Shown here: in pieces, positions 7,772 to 16,295 of the stretch
How the letters are laid out: the number at the start of each line of letters is the position of its first letter
Numbering within the stretch: the stretch's first letter is position 1
From: Bog-756 sp963704615
GTDB taxonomy: Bacteria > Actinomycetota > Acidimicrobiia > Acidimicrobiales > RAAP-2
Assembly: GCA_963704615.1 (NCBI GenBank)
Contig: OY969923.1
Span: forward strand, 2,542,001 to 2,606,000
Direction: 5' to 3'
Length of the DNA: 64,000 nucleotides
Translations under genes and position numbers: made by a program
The notes under the pieces: model-generated
What the model was told of the DNA's origin: nothing
Seen by the model: the letters and a program-made list of their open reading frames with translations, nothing else
Database searches by the model: none

Positions 7772-9190
7772 TCACGGGCCTTGCAGCGCGGCCGATCCCT
7801 CTGTGACATCCACGCGAGTCGTGGCCCGGAGGAACTTTCGGTATCGACGCTGGATGTCGGCCACATCGTTGGGCTCCTGGACCTGCTCGGCGCCTCGCAT
7901 GATCATCTCGGCCTGACGAGAGAGCGCCGAACGCTGGCCGTCGAGGGTGGTGTTTTCGGCGATATGGGTAAGAGCGTCGAGCATGCGGATGACCACTGCC
8001 GGCATGGCCCCCCCGGCCTGGCGCACTTTGTCGAAGGAACGGTTCACCATGCGGTCGTAGCTCGGATCGAATTCGATCAACCGGACCTTCCCGGCCTTGC
8101 CGCGGTAGACCCCCTCTTCGAGCACGCGGGACGAGATGTCCGACAACCCGGCGGATAGCCAGTCGATGCAGGTGAGCGCAGTAAACGTGTCGTTGACGGC
8201 CGGCGACAAGGCCCTGATGGCGATCTCCACCAGCTGGTCGATGGCAAAGACCGGGTCCTGGGTGAGCGTGCGGTGAGGACCGGTCACGTGCGCCTTGTCC
8301 AAGGCGGCTGCCACCTGACCTGCCGCGCCAGCGGGCCACACTGTGGCCAGCGGTCGATTGGCCACCACGAAGTGACCGGGACGGTGGGTCAAGCGGATCA
8401 CCGCATCCAGTGTCTCGGCGATCTCGATCAGCTGTCCATAGCCGACGAACTGGAGGTAACCGCTCTGCTTGGCGGTCACCACGGCACCCCTGGTGCGCAG
8501 CTTCTCGATCAGATCGGCAATATCCGTCAACTCCGCATCGTCGTCGCTCTCCCCGAAGTGTTCAGGAAACTCGGCCTCGACGGCCCGGTCGAGGTCGCGG
8601 GCGATGCCGGCGATGACCTCGGGGAGCTGGATGGACTTGGCGATGTGGTTGATGAAGTAGATGAGCATGGCCAGATCGACCAGCAGCAGGGCCTCAGCCG
8701 TGGTAATCGACAGGTGCGGGACGAAGTCACCGCCGGGCAGCCCGGTGATCGAACCGAGGGCCAGCACCGAGTACACGAACGTGCCCACGAAGACGCCCAG
8801 GGTGAACTGATTCCCCAGATCCCGGATGAAGTTCCGCATCATCCGGGGCCCGAACTGCTGAGATGCCAGGGTCAGGGCCAGGATGGTGATCGAGAACACC
8901 ACGCCGATGGTGGTGATGATGGCGGCGGCGATGGCGATGAGGACCTGCCGTCCGGCATCGGCGCTGCCGGTCCGCACCCAGGTGGGCAGGGTCAGGTGAT
9001 GGTGGAACGCGGCCAGATCGACCTCGAAGGTGATCAGGAACAAGACGACGGCGACCAGGACCAGCGCGGTGGGAACCACCCAGAACGTGGTGCGCAGAGC
9101 CTCCACCCGCCAGTTGGGGGTCCGCGGCTGAACATGCCGGGCATGGGTTTGCACCCGGTCCGACGCGCTCGTCTTCACTGGTTCGGTCAC
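7772..9190 (-). CDS. DUF2254 integral membrane protein
   Basis: About 472 residues. The N-terminal 170 residues hold four hydrophobic segments (for example TTFWVVPTALVLVAVVLFLI, LIAIAAAIITTIGVVFSITI) interrupted by the conserved LASQQFGPRMMRNFIRDLGN block; the rest is a soluble domain with SVNDTFTALTCIDWLSAGL. This is the layout of DUF2254 membrane proteins, whose function is unknown. A GTG at 9190 preceded by GGAGGAG (5-base gap) is the likely start rather than the ATG at 9214. It stands alone between peroxiredoxin and thioesterase genes on the same strand. Confidence 0.85.
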   Translation of the reverse strand: MTEPVKTSASDRVQTHARHVQPRTPNWRVEALRTTFWVVPTALVLVAVVLFLITFEVDLAAFHHHLTLPTWVRTGSADAGRQVLIAIAAAIITTIGVVFSITILALTLASQQFGPRMMRNFIRDLGNQFTLGVFVGTFVYSVLALGSITGLPGGDFVPHLSITTAEALLLVDLAMLIYFINHIAKSIQLPEVIAGIARDLDRAVEAEFPEHFGESDDDAELTDIADLIEKLRTRGAVVTAKQSGYLQFVGYGQLIEIAETLDAVIRLTHRPGHFVVANRPLATVWPAGAAGQVAAALDKAHVTGPHRTLTQDPVFAIDQLVEIAIRALSPAVNDTFTALTCIDWLSAGLSDISSRVLEEGVYRGKAGKVRLIEFDPSYDRMVNRSFDKVRQAGGAMPAVVIRMLDALTHIAENTTLDGQRSALSRQAEMIMRGAEQVQEPNDVADIQRRYRKFLRATTRVDVTEGSAALQGP

Positions 9191-9342
9191 CGCGCTCCTC
9201 CGCAGGAATGGCACCTGACGTCCATCCCAGGCCGACCAGACTTCCCGGCGCTCCGCATCCAGGGTAGCCCCTCACCCCCATACCACCCCGACGAGCAGGC
9301 GGTGTACGGCCGCGTCGCCGCCGCGGGCCGTTCGGCCAACAA

Positions 9343-9789
9343 TCAGCTCCCGCCCACCAGCTCACCTTCGATCACACCGGCCAACCACGGCGGCATTCGC
9401 ACTGCCCGCCCGGTGGGATCCACCGCGCCGTGGACGGTCACCGCCGAGGCCCGCGCCTCGCCCCCCACGGCCAACAGGTATCCCACCTGAAAGGTGGCCC
9501 GGGTGAGACGGCCGGCGGTGACGTGGACGTCCACCAGCTCATCGAAGCGCAGTGGGTGCCGGTAGCGCACGAAGAGCTCGAGTACGACGAAGTCGATGGC
9601 TTCGAGGCGCACTTCCTCGTAGGGATGGCCGGCGTGGCGCAGGAGGGAGGCGCGGGCCTCCTCGAGGTAGGGAACGTAGGCGCTGTGGTGGATGATGCCC
9701 ATGGCATCGGTCTCGGCGAAGCGGGTTCGGATCCGATGGGCGAACCGGTAGTCGGTGGGGTTGGTCGACGGGGTCAGGGTGACGCGCAC
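9343..9789 (-). CDS. acyl-CoA thioesterase, hotdog fold (YbgC/4HBT type)
   Basis: A 148-residue hotdog-fold protein. The catalytic block IRTRFAETDAMGIIHHSAYV (R-x-x-E/D-x-D-x-x-x-x-H) with YLEEARASLLRHAG after it is diagnostic of the YbgC/4-hydroxybenzoyl-CoA thioesterase group; Asp in ETDAMG is the expected catalytic residue. It probably hydrolyses a short or aromatic acyl-CoA. It lies 9 bp downstream of the DUF7064-like gene on the same strand, and that gene lies 9 bp downstream of a VOC protein gene, so VOC, DUF7064-like and thioesterase look like one three-gene operon. Confidence 0.9.
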   Translation of the reverse strand: MRVTLTPSTNPTDYRFAHRIRTRFAETDAMGIIHHSAYVPYLEEARASLLRHAGHPYEEVRLEAIDFVVLELFVRYRHPLRFDELVDVHVTAGRLTRATFQVGYLLAVGGEARASAVTVHGAVDPTGRAVRMPPWLAGVIEGELVGGS

Positions 9790-9798
9790 CCCCTGACG

Positions 9799-10743
9799 CT
9801 AGCGTCCTCGAGTTGTCGGATCCGGTTGGTTCCACTCGATCCAGCCGGTGCCGGTGCGGCCGTCACCGACGTCGAAACGGGCCGCAGCCCGGGGGAATCG
9901 GGATGTGCGGCCGTCCGGTGCGATCAGCAACAGGGGACCGAAGCCGATCGGATGGATTTCGATGTCGATACCTCCCGGCTCGATGCGGGCGCGGCCGTCG
10001 GTTGGCAGTCCCCCGTCGCCGAGATGCTCGGACATCGTCAGCGTCTCCACCGGCTGGACCGACCCACCGGGTGTCTGCAGGTACCCAAAGGCGACGGGGT
10101 TGCCGGGAATCCGGATGTCGGCGAAGTGGATCTTGGTCCCGTCGTCCAATCGGGCTGCGGCCCAGCACCATCCGAAGTTCCACCAGTCCCTGATGCCCCA
10201 GGAATGGTCACGTTGGCCATGACCGTCGACAAACAGGCGGTCGCCCCCCAGGATGATCTCGCCGGTGACCAGGCACGGCACCTCGTAGCGCGTTGTGAGT
10301 TGGTAGTGATACGGGCTGCCGTCGGTCACCCAGGCCAGATCGAAGCCGAGGGTGGTCGGCTCGCCGGGCTCACCGCGATACACGGCCGTGGGGTCGGTGT
10401 GGACGGCCGCCGGAGCGGTGGCCCTCACGGTCATGGCGGCCAGGGGGTCGTCGACCACACCTCCGATGTCGTACCCGTCGGCGGCGATGTCCAGACCCGC
10501 TCCTTGGGCCACCGGAAGGTCGTAGGCCACCGAGGCGGTCAGGGGACGATCGGTGCCGACGACCGTGGCCGTCCACCACGTCACTCCCAGGTTGGGGTAG
10601 AGGCCGATACGGGCATAGCCGGCCAGCGCCCCACCCTCGGCTACGAAGTCGAGGTAGTACGACTCGTTCCACAGGGGGTCGGACTCCGCCTGATGCCTCG
10701 GCTCGTCACCGGGATCGACCCGGTGGACGGTGTCGTCACCCAC
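9799..10743 (-). CDS. DUF7064-like (hydroxyneurosporene-synthase-like) protein
   Basis: A 314-residue soluble protein rich in beta-strands. GGDRLFVDGHGQRDHSWGIR (about residues 165-185) and the following DWWNFGWCWAAARLDDG form the conserved H-G-x-x-D-H-S-W-G core found in AttH/CrtC-like beta-barrel proteins that actinobacteria carry in many copies next to lipid or steroid enzymes (DUF7064/7065 group). The reaction is not known. The neighbouring VOC and thioesterase genes in the same operon suggest a role in breakdown of a CoA-linked compound. The family call is made from memory of that core motif. Confidence 0.6.
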   Translation of the reverse strand: MGDDTVHRVDPGDEPRHQAESDPLWNESYYLDFVAEGGALAGYARIGLYPNLGVTWWTATVVGTDRPLTASVAYDLPVAQGAGLDIAADGYDIGGVVDDPLAAMTVRATAPAAVHTDPTAVYRGEPGEPTTLGFDLAWVTDGSPYHYQLTTRYEVPCLVTGEIILGGDRLFVDGHGQRDHSWGIRDWWNFGWCWAAARLDDGTKIHFADIRIPGNPVAFGYLQTPGGSVQPVETLTMSEHLGDGGLPTDGRARIEPGGIDIEIHPIGFGPLLLIAPDGRTSRFPRAAARFDVGDGRTGTGWIEWNQPDPTTRGR

Positions 10744-10752
10744 CCTGCCCCC

Positions 10753-11307
10753 TCAGGCGGGCGCCGGATCCGAGGCCCGGGCCAGGGGGTGAACGATGTC
10801 GGCCGTCGTGAAGGGTCGGGTCCAACAGGCAAACTCGAGCAAGATGCCGTCCGGATCCTGAAAGTAGATGGAGCGCACGAAGACACCCGGATGGGGCTGG
10901 TCGGCGATCCCCCACTCGCTGTCGTCGTGATTGGCGACGTCGGTGCAGGCGACCCCGGCCTGACGCAGCCGATCCCGATAATCGTCAATACGTTCAGGGG
11001 GCACGGCGAAGGCGACGTGGTTCATCGAACCGATGGCACTGAGCAGGCTGCCCTGGTCGGGGCGCACGGCCGGTGCGGCGATGCCGGGCGAAGGGGGTGG
11101 CGCGTCGGGGAACCAAAAAAAGGCCAAGGCGTCCCCACCCCCGCAATCGAAGAAGAAGTGCTGGCCCATGCCCGCTGGGAGCTCGATCGTCTTGATCAAA
11201 GGCATCCCCAGTACGTTCGTGTAGAAGTCGACAGTCCGGGCCATATCGCTGCAGACCAAGGCCAGATGGTTGATCCCCCCGAACTCGAACCCACCCTCGA
11301 CTGCCAT
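10753..11307 (-). CDS. VOC-family (glyoxalase/dioxygenase-like) protein
   Basis: About 184 residues containing a vicinal-oxygen-chelate fold: INHLALVCSDMARTVDFYTN starts the first beta-alpha-beta-beta-beta unit, with a metal-ligand His in NHLAL; GSMNHVAFAVPPERIDDYRD starts the second, and the terminal SIYFQDPDGILLEFACW contributes the ligand Glu. This suggests a metal-dependent dioxygenase, lyase or isomerase of unknown substrate. ATG at 11307 is chosen because GGAGAGGG stands about ten bases upstream and residues before it lack family similarity. First gene of the operon with the DUF7064-like and thioesterase genes. Confidence 0.82.
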   Translation of the reverse strand: MAVEGGFEFGGINHLALVCSDMARTVDFYTNVLGMPLIKTIELPAGMGQHFFFDCGGGDALAFFWFPDAPPPSPGIAAPAVRPDQGSLLSAIGSMNHVAFAVPPERIDDYRDRLRQAGVACTDVANHDDSEWGIADQPHPGVFVRSIYFQDPDGILLEFACWTRPFTTADIVHPLARASDPAPA

Positions 11308-11639
11308 CGTCGTCACCCTCTCCACCGCTCTTGTGCGACCGGGCGGCCGGGCCGTGGCCACACCGCCGAGCTGACAACGCTACCCGGTCCCCTGCCGGGT
11401 CGGTGGTCCATCGGGCCGGGTCCAGCCGATCTCCGATAGCCACGGCCGCCCTTGTGCCGTCGACGAATTGATCGGACAGGGTGCCATGCCCCGGGCGAGG
11501 GTGCGGGGTATCGTGGCGCCAAAGCAGCCCCGTACCGGACGTCTGTTTCTTGACGCACTTCACGCGTTTGGGCGGCCGGTTGCTCGGCGAAGCGGTCGAC
11601 GGGTTGACCTATTCACCACGCGATCACAGGACGGTGCCT
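11308..11639. other. intergenic region, no gene seen
   Basis: 332 bp between the divergent VOC and GH43-like genes. Open frames here are extensions of the flanking genes or their antisense shadows. It presumably contains both promoters, but I cannot point to convincing -35/-10 boxes. No tRNA or hairpin terminator was noticed. Confidence 0.4.
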
Positions 11640-13421
11640 ATGAGGCGGTGGACAACGGGGTTGGTCGTGATGGCGCTCGCCGTCGCCGGTCTGGCCGTGG
11701 CGATGACTGTCGAGGGGAGTCCGGCCGGCGCCCAGAGTGCCGGGGGCATCACGATCCAGCAGACCGCGAGTCCCGCTTTCAATGGTGACGCCCCCGACCC
11801 CGATGTGGTGCGGGACGGGTCGGACTACTACGCCTTCACCACGGGCACCGTCCTCGGGAACCACCTCCAGGCGCTGGTCGACACGTCCGGGTCGCCCGAA
11901 TCGGGCTGGCGTTCCTATACCGGCACGTCGTACGGCTCCACGGCCCTGCCTGTCGTGCCGAGTTGGGAGCAGATCAACACACAGACGTCACCGGGTGTCT
12001 TCTATTGGGGCGGCCAGTGGATCATGTACTACGACGCTTCTCAGAAGGGGCACGCGGCGGGCACCGGTAACAACTGCCTGTCGGTGGCCACGGCGACCAC
12101 CCTCACGCCGACCGACCCGGTCTTCACCGACAACTCATCCGGACCCTTCCTCTGCCAGCCTCAACAAGGCGGTGCCATCGACCCCAGCCCCTTCGTCGAC
12201 CCGGTGACCGGCAATGCCTACCTGATCTGGAAATCCAACGACGGGGGCTCGTCCCAGCCTGCGGAGATCTGGTCCGACCAGCTGAGTGCCAACGGTCTGT
12301 CCTTGGTCGGGACTCCTCAGGTCCTGCTGACCCAGGACAGCACGGACTACCCGTTTGAGACCACCATCGAGAACCCGGACATGGTCGACGTGGGAGGCAC
12401 CTACATCCTTCTTTTCTCGACCGGTGCATGGGACTCGTCCTCGTACGGGGAGGACTTTGCCGCCTGCGCCGGACCCAGCGGTCCCTGCACACAGGGCCAA
12501 TCGGCGCCCGTGCTGTCGTCCTACGGCTCGGCGGCGGGACCGGGTGGTGGTTCGCTTTTCCAGGACGGTGCGGGCAACTGGTATCTCGCCTATGCCGCCT
12601 GGGCCCCCGGTTGCACGAACTACTCGTGTGGGGGGGCGCGCCGACTGTTCGTGGCCCCGACGATCATCACCCCGGCGGCCCTGGCCACTCCGGTGACCGG
12701 CATGGCCTCGACGCCGACCGGCGATGGATACTGGCTGGTCAACTCGAACGGCGCGGTCACCGGCCACGGTGACGCCGAGGGGTACGGCTCCATGGCGGGC
12801 CACCAGCTCAACGCGCCCGTCGAGCACATCGTGGCCACACCGGACGGGAAGGGTTACTGGCTGGTTGCCGCGGACGGCGGGACGTTTGCCTTCGGGGACG
12901 CTGGCTTCTACGGATCGATGGGAGGTCAGCACCTCAACGCGCCGGTGGTCGACATCGCCCCCACCGCGGACGGGAAGGGTTACTGGCTGGTGGCCGCGGA
13001 CGGCGGGGTGTTCGCCTTCGGGGACGCCGGCTTCCACGGCTCGATGGGAGGTCAGCACCTCAACCAACCGGTGGTGGGCATCAGCGCCGACTACGCCAGC
13101 GGTGGCTACTGGGAGGTGGCCAGCGACGGCGGCATCTTCGCCTTCGGGGCACCCTTCTTCGGGTCCACCGGGAACCTCATCCTCAACCGGCCGGTCAACG
13201 GCATGGCCGGCACGACCAATGATGGTGGGTATTGGTTCGTGGCCTCCGACGGAGGGGTGTTCGCCTTCGGGGACGCCGGCTTCCACGGCTCGATGGGTGG
13301 ATCGTTCCTCAATGCTCCCGTGGTGGGAATGGCCGCCGACCCGGCCACCGGCGGCTACTGGCTGGTCGGCTCCGACGGCGGCATCTTCGCCTTCGGTGCT
13401 CCCTTCCTCGGGGCCGACTGA
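11640..13421 (+). CDS. secreted GH43-like glycosidase with C-terminal repeats
   Basis: 593 residues. Residues 1-32 are a signal peptide (positively charged MRRW, hydrophobic LVVMALAVAGLAVAM, Ala-rich cleavage region). Residues 45-335 resemble a five-bladed propeller of glycoside hydrolase family 43: GDAPDPDVVRDGSDYYAFTT carries the expected catalytic base Asp, GGAIDPSPFVDPVTGNAYLI the pKa-modulating Asp, and FETTIENPDMV the acid Glu. From about residue 345 six repeats of about 42 residues follow, each with GYW.V..DGG.FAFGDA/P, and end at the C-terminus. The predicted role is extracellular cleavage of plant or microbial arabinan/xylan-type polymers, with the repeats as a possible binding or cell-surface module. 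The ATG at 11640 is followed by an ideal signal peptide. It lies just outside the left end of the integrated element. Confidence 0.78.
   Translation: MRRWTTGLVVMALAVAGLAVAMTVEGSPAGAQSAGGITIQQTASPAFNGDAPDPDVVRDGSDYYAFTTGTVLGNHLQALVDTSGSPESGWRSYTGTSYGSTALPVVPSWEQINTQTSPGVFYWGGQWIMYYDASQKGHAAGTGNNCLSVATATTLTPTDPVFTDNSSGPFLCQPQQGGAIDPSPFVDPVTGNAYLIWKSNDGGSSQPAEIWSDQLSANGLSLVGTPQVLLTQDSTDYPFETTIENPDMVDVGGTYILLFSTGAWDSSSYGEDFAACAGPSGPCTQGQSAPVLSSYGSAAGPGGGSLFQDGAGNWYLAYAAWAPGCTNYSCGGARRLFVAPTIITPAALATPVTGMASTPTGDGYWLVNSNGAVTGHGDAEGYGSMAGHQLNAPVEHIVATPDGKGYWLVAADGGTFAFGDAGFYGSMGGQHLNAPVVDIAPTADGKGYWLVAADGGVFAFGDAGFHGSMGGQHLNQPVVGISADYASGGYWEVASDGGIFAFGAPFFGSTGNLILNRPVNGMAGTTNDGGYWFVASDGGVFAFGDAGFHGSMGGSFLNAPVVGMAADPATGGYWLVGSDGGIFAFGAPFLGAD
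12682..13418 (+). repeat. six ~126-bp repeats coding 42-residue modules
   Basis: Within the GH43-like gene, a unit of about 126 bp is repeated six times, most similar in copies 2, 3 and 5. Each codes for a module of the type V..IA.TPDGKGYWLVAADG then G.FAFGDAGF.GSMGG..LN.P. The same module occurs in the unrelated secreted protein at the right end of the window (63084 onward), so it is a mobile domain of this genome rather than a feature of one enzyme. Two Gly-Tyr-Trp and Asp-Gly-Gly motifs per module suggest a beta-propeller or beta-solenoid. Confidence 0.85.
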
Positions 13422-13453
13422 ATGATCTCTCCGACCCCGTGAAGTGACCGCGA

Positions 13454-13470
13454 GCGGCCCTTCCGGCCGC
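13454..13470 (+). terminator. GC hairpin after GH43-like gene
   Basis: Arms GCGGCC (13454-13459) and GGCCGC (13465-13470) around a CTTCC loop lie 33 bp after the stop codon. There is no T-run, so termination is only plausible. Confidence 0.35.
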
Positions 13471-13549
13471 GATCTGCAGCAGCCGCGTCTGTCGTGCTCC
13501 GTCCAGCTGACGTGCGGTCGACCGTGCGTTTTGTCGGAGCGTTTCCTGA

Positions 13550-13592
13550 GTGGGCCGTGCGGGACTTGAACCCACGACCCCTTGCGTGTCAT
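13550..13592. other. left attachment site (orphan tRNA-Val 3' half)
   Basis: These 43 bp are identical to 28351-28393 and diverge immediately on both sides (A versus G at the left, C versus G at the right). They cover the tRNA from the discriminator base to the first base of the anticodon loop. There is no tRNA 5' half beside them, so this is an attachment-site copy, not a tRNA gene. Confidence 0.92.
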
Positions 13593-13657
13593 CCAGATAG
13601 GCGCCATGTTGGCCTGTGTTGGCAAATCCCATATTGTGCCGGCTAGCTGGTCTTTCA

Positions 13658-13677
13658 CCGATGGGCCCGTCCATCGG
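13658..13677. other. 7-bp hairpin inside left end of island
   Basis: CCGATGG (13658-13664) and CCATCGG (13671-13677) are inverted around GCCCGT, between the attachment site and the 20-bp repeat. The role is unknown; it could be part of the recombination site or a terminator for the antitoxin transcript. Confidence 0.4.
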
Positions 13678-13709
13678 GTGTTGTGGAGAACCGGCGGTTT
13701 TCATCACGG

Positions 13710-13729
13710 ATGTGACCAAAATGTGACCA
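13710..13729. repeat. 20-bp repeat, putative integrase arm site (left)
   Basis: ATGTGACCAAAATGTGACCA contains two direct copies of ATGTGACCA spaced 11 bp apart. An identical 20-mer in the same orientation occurs at 28262-28281 inside the other end. Location 118 bp inside the left attachment site, and identity between both ends, fit arm-type binding sites of the lambda-integrase family. Confidence 0.75.
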
Positions 13730-13753
13730 AATCCAGCCCTCGGAACGGCCGTC

Positions 13754-14131
13754 CTACGAAGCCACCAAATCCTCGTGGTAGGTGTGGCCACCCACCTCGA
13801 TGGTGATGGAGAGATTGCCCCCGAGCGCACGTACGTACCCGGCCAGCGTGGCGATCTCGACGGAGTCCGGGGCCCGCTCGACCTTGCTCACCTGAGACTG
13901 GCCTCTCCCCCATCGCTCGGCGATCTCCGACTGGTTGAAGCCGGCCGCCCTCCGCAGCTCGCCGAGGGTGGCCACGACGTCATGTTCAATTCGGAGACGT
14001 TCGCTGGCCTTGTCGCGCAGTTCGTCGAACGCCGGGTCGGGATGGCTGATCTTCTGGTTGCCGACGAACTCCTCGTCAGCGCCGGCCAGCCAGTCCTCGG
14101 GTGTCGGCTCGACGGTGTCCTTGGCACTCAT
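13754..14131 (-). CDS. HTH antitoxin, XRE/HigA type
   Basis: 125 residues. The C-terminal half is a Cro/C1 helix-turn-helix: LGELRRAAGFNQSEIAERWG followed by RGQSQVSKVERAPDSVEIAT and LAGYVRALGGNLSITIEVGG, the usual ending of HigA-like antitoxins. The N-terminal 45 residues (DWLAGADEEFVGNQKISHPD) are likely the toxin-binding part. Its start overlaps the stop of the upstream toxin gene by 4 bp, so toxin comes first, which is the HigBA order. It is expected to bind the toxin and repress its own promoter. First gene inside the island's left end. Confidence 0.85.
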   Translation of the reverse strand: MSAKDTVEPTPEDWLAGADEEFVGNQKISHPDPAFDELRDKASERLRIEHDVVATLGELRRAAGFNQSEIAERWGRGQSQVSKVERAPDSVEIATLAGYVRALGGNLSITIEVGGHTYHEDLVAS

Positions 14132-14514
14132 GGTGTTCCTCCTCTGCTGAGATAACGGTCAACGATCTGATCTGCCACCGGCACGTAGTCGTCGTACCAG
14201 TCGTGTCCGGTGCCTTCCTGCCAGCCCTCTTTGTTGCCCCCGACGCACACCAGGACTCCCTGATCTCCGTCGATGAAGCAGGTGAGCACCCGCATCACGT
14301 AGCGGACGACCTCGACGGTGTGGTCGGTCCGCAGCTCACTCATGTCCGGGAAGTGCCGGCTGATCTGGATCCGATGGCGTACGTACGGAAGAGCCGCTCC
14401 CCGCCCGTGCTCCGAGAGGTAGTCCAGCAGTGCGGCGATCTCAGCGGCCACGACGACGGGAAGCTGTCCCAGCCAGCGGTCAAAGTGCGGATGGCGAACC
14501 TGATTGAGCGCCAC
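14128..14514 (-). CDS. RelE/HigB-type toxin (Gp49-like, DUF891)
   Basis: 128 residues resembling phage Gp49-like/HigB toxins: an N-terminal helix pair (FDRWLGQLPVVVAAEIAALL, then LDYLSEHGRGAALPYVRHRI) followed by strands SELRTDHTVEVVRYVMRVLT and VLVCVGGNKEGWQ (the K near the end of a strand is typical). Such toxins are ribosome-dependent mRNA endonucleases. A 4-bp overlap with the antitoxin gene downstream supports a functional pair, and location at the edge of an integrated element suggests a stabilisation role. Start chosen at 14514, just before an AT-rich stretch that could be the promoter. Confidence 0.8.
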   Translation of the reverse strand: MALNQVRHPHFDRWLGQLPVVVAAEIAALLDYLSEHGRGAALPYVRHRIQISRHFPDMSELRTDHTVEVVRYVMRVLTCFIDGDQGVLVCVGGNKEGWQEGTGHDWYDDYVPVADQIVDRYLSRGGTP

Positions 14515-14688
14515 TCCACTAGGATATCACTTCTGATGACTATTTACTAGGATGAATATCCACATCGCATCATCTGCCCTATTCTGCAGAGATTGGGCCG
14601 TGACCAACTCAGAGCTCTGAGATATGTCGCGTCCCCGACCGGCACGTCGGGATGGTCGGTACTGGATGGTCTAGTTGTTGCCGATCGT

Positions 14689-15165
14689 TTATTGATTCTC
14701 TGAGGCAACCTTGAGATTCAACAGGGTGGCGCGCATGTTCGCCTCGAGATCGGCCTTCCTGTCCGTCACCCCCATGAAGGTTCGACGCCAGGATCGGATG
14801 TACCACGGAATGTCCCTGAGTAACTCAAACGACTCCGTCACCTCGGTCCCCGATTCCGTTGCGGCGATTCGATAGGTCCAAACCGTCAGGTCACGGCCGA
14901 TTGCGTCGCCGGCGACGAATGTGAACTCCGCTGGTCGATTCGCTGTGACCACCCGTGGTTTGGTCGACCATCGAGCCAGTCGGTGCCGGTTTCGGCCGCG
15001 AAATCTGGCTCCGGGAACCGGGGCATTGGCGCCGTCAATCCAAACGCAGCCGACACATTCGGGGCTCCACTCGCCCATTCTGGTCACATCGGTCACAAGG
15101 TCATAGACGACTTCGGGTGATGCACCTACTCGTTCTTGGACTTGGCTGGTTGTGCCTTTTTTCAC
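14689..15165 (-). CDS. SRPBCC (polyketide cyclase/START-like) protein
   Basis: About 158 residues forming a helix-grip fold: QVQERVGASPEVVYDLVTDV then TRMGEWSPECVGCVWIDGA, RFRGRNRHRLARWSTKPRVV, and a long C-terminal helix (DLEANMRATLLNLKVASENQ). These proteins bind hydrophobic ligands or act as cyclases/dehydratases; no partner gene here indicates the ligand. The GTG at 15165 has GGAGAAGG four bases upstream, which decides the start; the upstream part of the open frame is non-coding in character. Confidence 0.85.
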   Translation of the reverse strand: MKKGTTSQVQERVGASPEVVYDLVTDVTRMGEWSPECVGCVWIDGANAPVPGARFRGRNRHRLARWSTKPRVVTANRPAEFTFVAGDAIGRDLTVWTYRIAATESGTEVTESFELLRDIPWYIRSWRRTFMGVTDRKADLEANMRATLLNLKVASENQ

Positions 15166-15463
15166 GCGGCCTTCTCCCGGATTCGATATTCGTAGTCGGT
15201 TGACGGTAACCCAGCTCAGCGGAGTTGAGCACAACAGGAGGCTCTGTCGAAGTGCAGGCCACCGTCCCCGACCACCGGGAATGTGTCGCACTCCGGCACG
15301 TTGGGGACAGGCATTTCCATGAAGTTCGCATGCAGGGAAGTCGTTGCTACACCCCTGGCCGAGCGTTCGACTCGCTACGAGGGGCGGCTGCTGTTGCGGA
15401 GGAATCTCATCTCCATAAGGCTTTGCCCGCCGTGAACAAGGTGTTTCGGCGGAGGTGGAAAAG

Positions 15464-16237
15464 ATGAACAAGTTACGGTTGTTGTTAGCTGTCCTCGTGG
15501 GAGTGGTTCTTGCTGTCGGAGTCAGCTTCGGTGTGCAAGCGGAAGCGTCGAACTCGAATACGACCTACTACGCGTGCCTATCGAACGGGAGACTCTCCCA
15601 GGTTGGAGGTATCCCACCTAAATGTGGCGCTCATGCAGTCCAAATATCTTTCGGTGCAAGCGGAGCGAACGGGACGAACGTCTTGACAACTCCCGGAACG
15701 CCATATGGTTCCTGTAATTCTGGCGACACCGACATTGCGCTGAACACCGACGAGGTGTGGAGCTGCCTAGCTGGCAACTGGACCGATACTGACTCCAATA
15801 TCAAGGGGGCTACGGGTGCCGAGGGTCCGGCTGGTCCCACCGGACCGACAGGTCCCACGGGCCCCTCTGGAACCTCGACGGGCTACAGCGGGTCGGGTAG
15901 TGCCCAAACCACTGGCGCGTCGTCGGTGCAAGTTACCGCTTTGCCAGTGGGAGGTGGCGCTGATGGAAATTACGTCGTCAATGCCAGTATCGATTTTCAG
16001 AACACCAACACCAACACCGCTAATCCCCTGTGCGGACTTGAAGACAACCAGGGGACGGGCATGGCGTTTATCGATGAAGAGACTCTGACTGTGCCGGGAA
16101 ATGATTATTCCGGGAATCTAACGATGACCGACACGGCGAACTCGAACGAGTTCTACGTCTATTGCGCCGTTCCCGACAGCGTCCAGCTAAACGTGTCGGC
16201 TCACATCACCGCGACACAGGTTGACACCATCAACTAG
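15464..16237 (+). CDS. secreted protein with short collagen-like stretch
   Basis: 257 residues. Signal peptide at residues 1-26 (MNKLRLLLAVLVGVVLAVGV). A Cys-containing segment TTYYACLSNGRLSQVG resembles the repeat that starts many actinobacterial surface proteins. A short Gly-x-y run GPAGPTGPTGPTGPSG lies near residue 125, followed by a domain with two Cys (LCGLEDN, VYCAVPDS) that may form a disulfide-bonded beta-sandwich similar to phage-tail or C1q-like heads. GGAGG lies eight bases before the ATG. Codon and base use are less GC-biased than in the flanking chromosome, in keeping with acquired DNA. Function unknown; surface adhesion is a guess. Confidence 0.8.
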   Translation: MNKLRLLLAVLVGVVLAVGVSFGVQAEASNSNTTYYACLSNGRLSQVGGIPPKCGAHAVQISFGASGANGTNVLTTPGTPYGSCNSGDTDIALNTDEVWSCLAGNWTDTDSNIKGATGAEGPAGPTGPTGPTGPSGTSTGYSGSGSAQTTGASSVQVTALPVGGGADGNYVVNASIDFQNTNTNTANPLCGLEDNQGTGMAFIDEETLTVPGNDYSGNLTMTDTANSNEFYVYCAVPDSVQLNVSAHITATQVDTIN

Positions 16238-16262
16238 AGGCGGTAGCTCAGGCAGTCGTCAG

Positions 16263-16295
16263 CGGCAGGGTCCTCGGTTAGCGGGGGCCCTGCCG
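16263..16295 (+). terminator. hairpin after collagen-like gene
   Basis: Arms CGGCAGGG (16263-16270) and CCCTGCCG (16288-16295) enclose 17 bases that contain a further CCTC/GGGG pairing. It lies 25 bp after the stop codon; there is no T-run. The rest of the 315-bp gap to 16552 shows no gene. Confidence 0.5.

Noticed and set aside
9430..11439. 669-residue plus-strand open frame over the VOC/DUF7064/thioesterase operon
   Set aside because: Low-complexity Gly/Arg/Val composition and no signature; the three minus-strand genes are well supported.
13550..13592. second tRNA-Val gene
   Set aside because: Only the 3' half is present; no D-arm or acceptor 5' strand precedes it. It is the duplicated attachment site.
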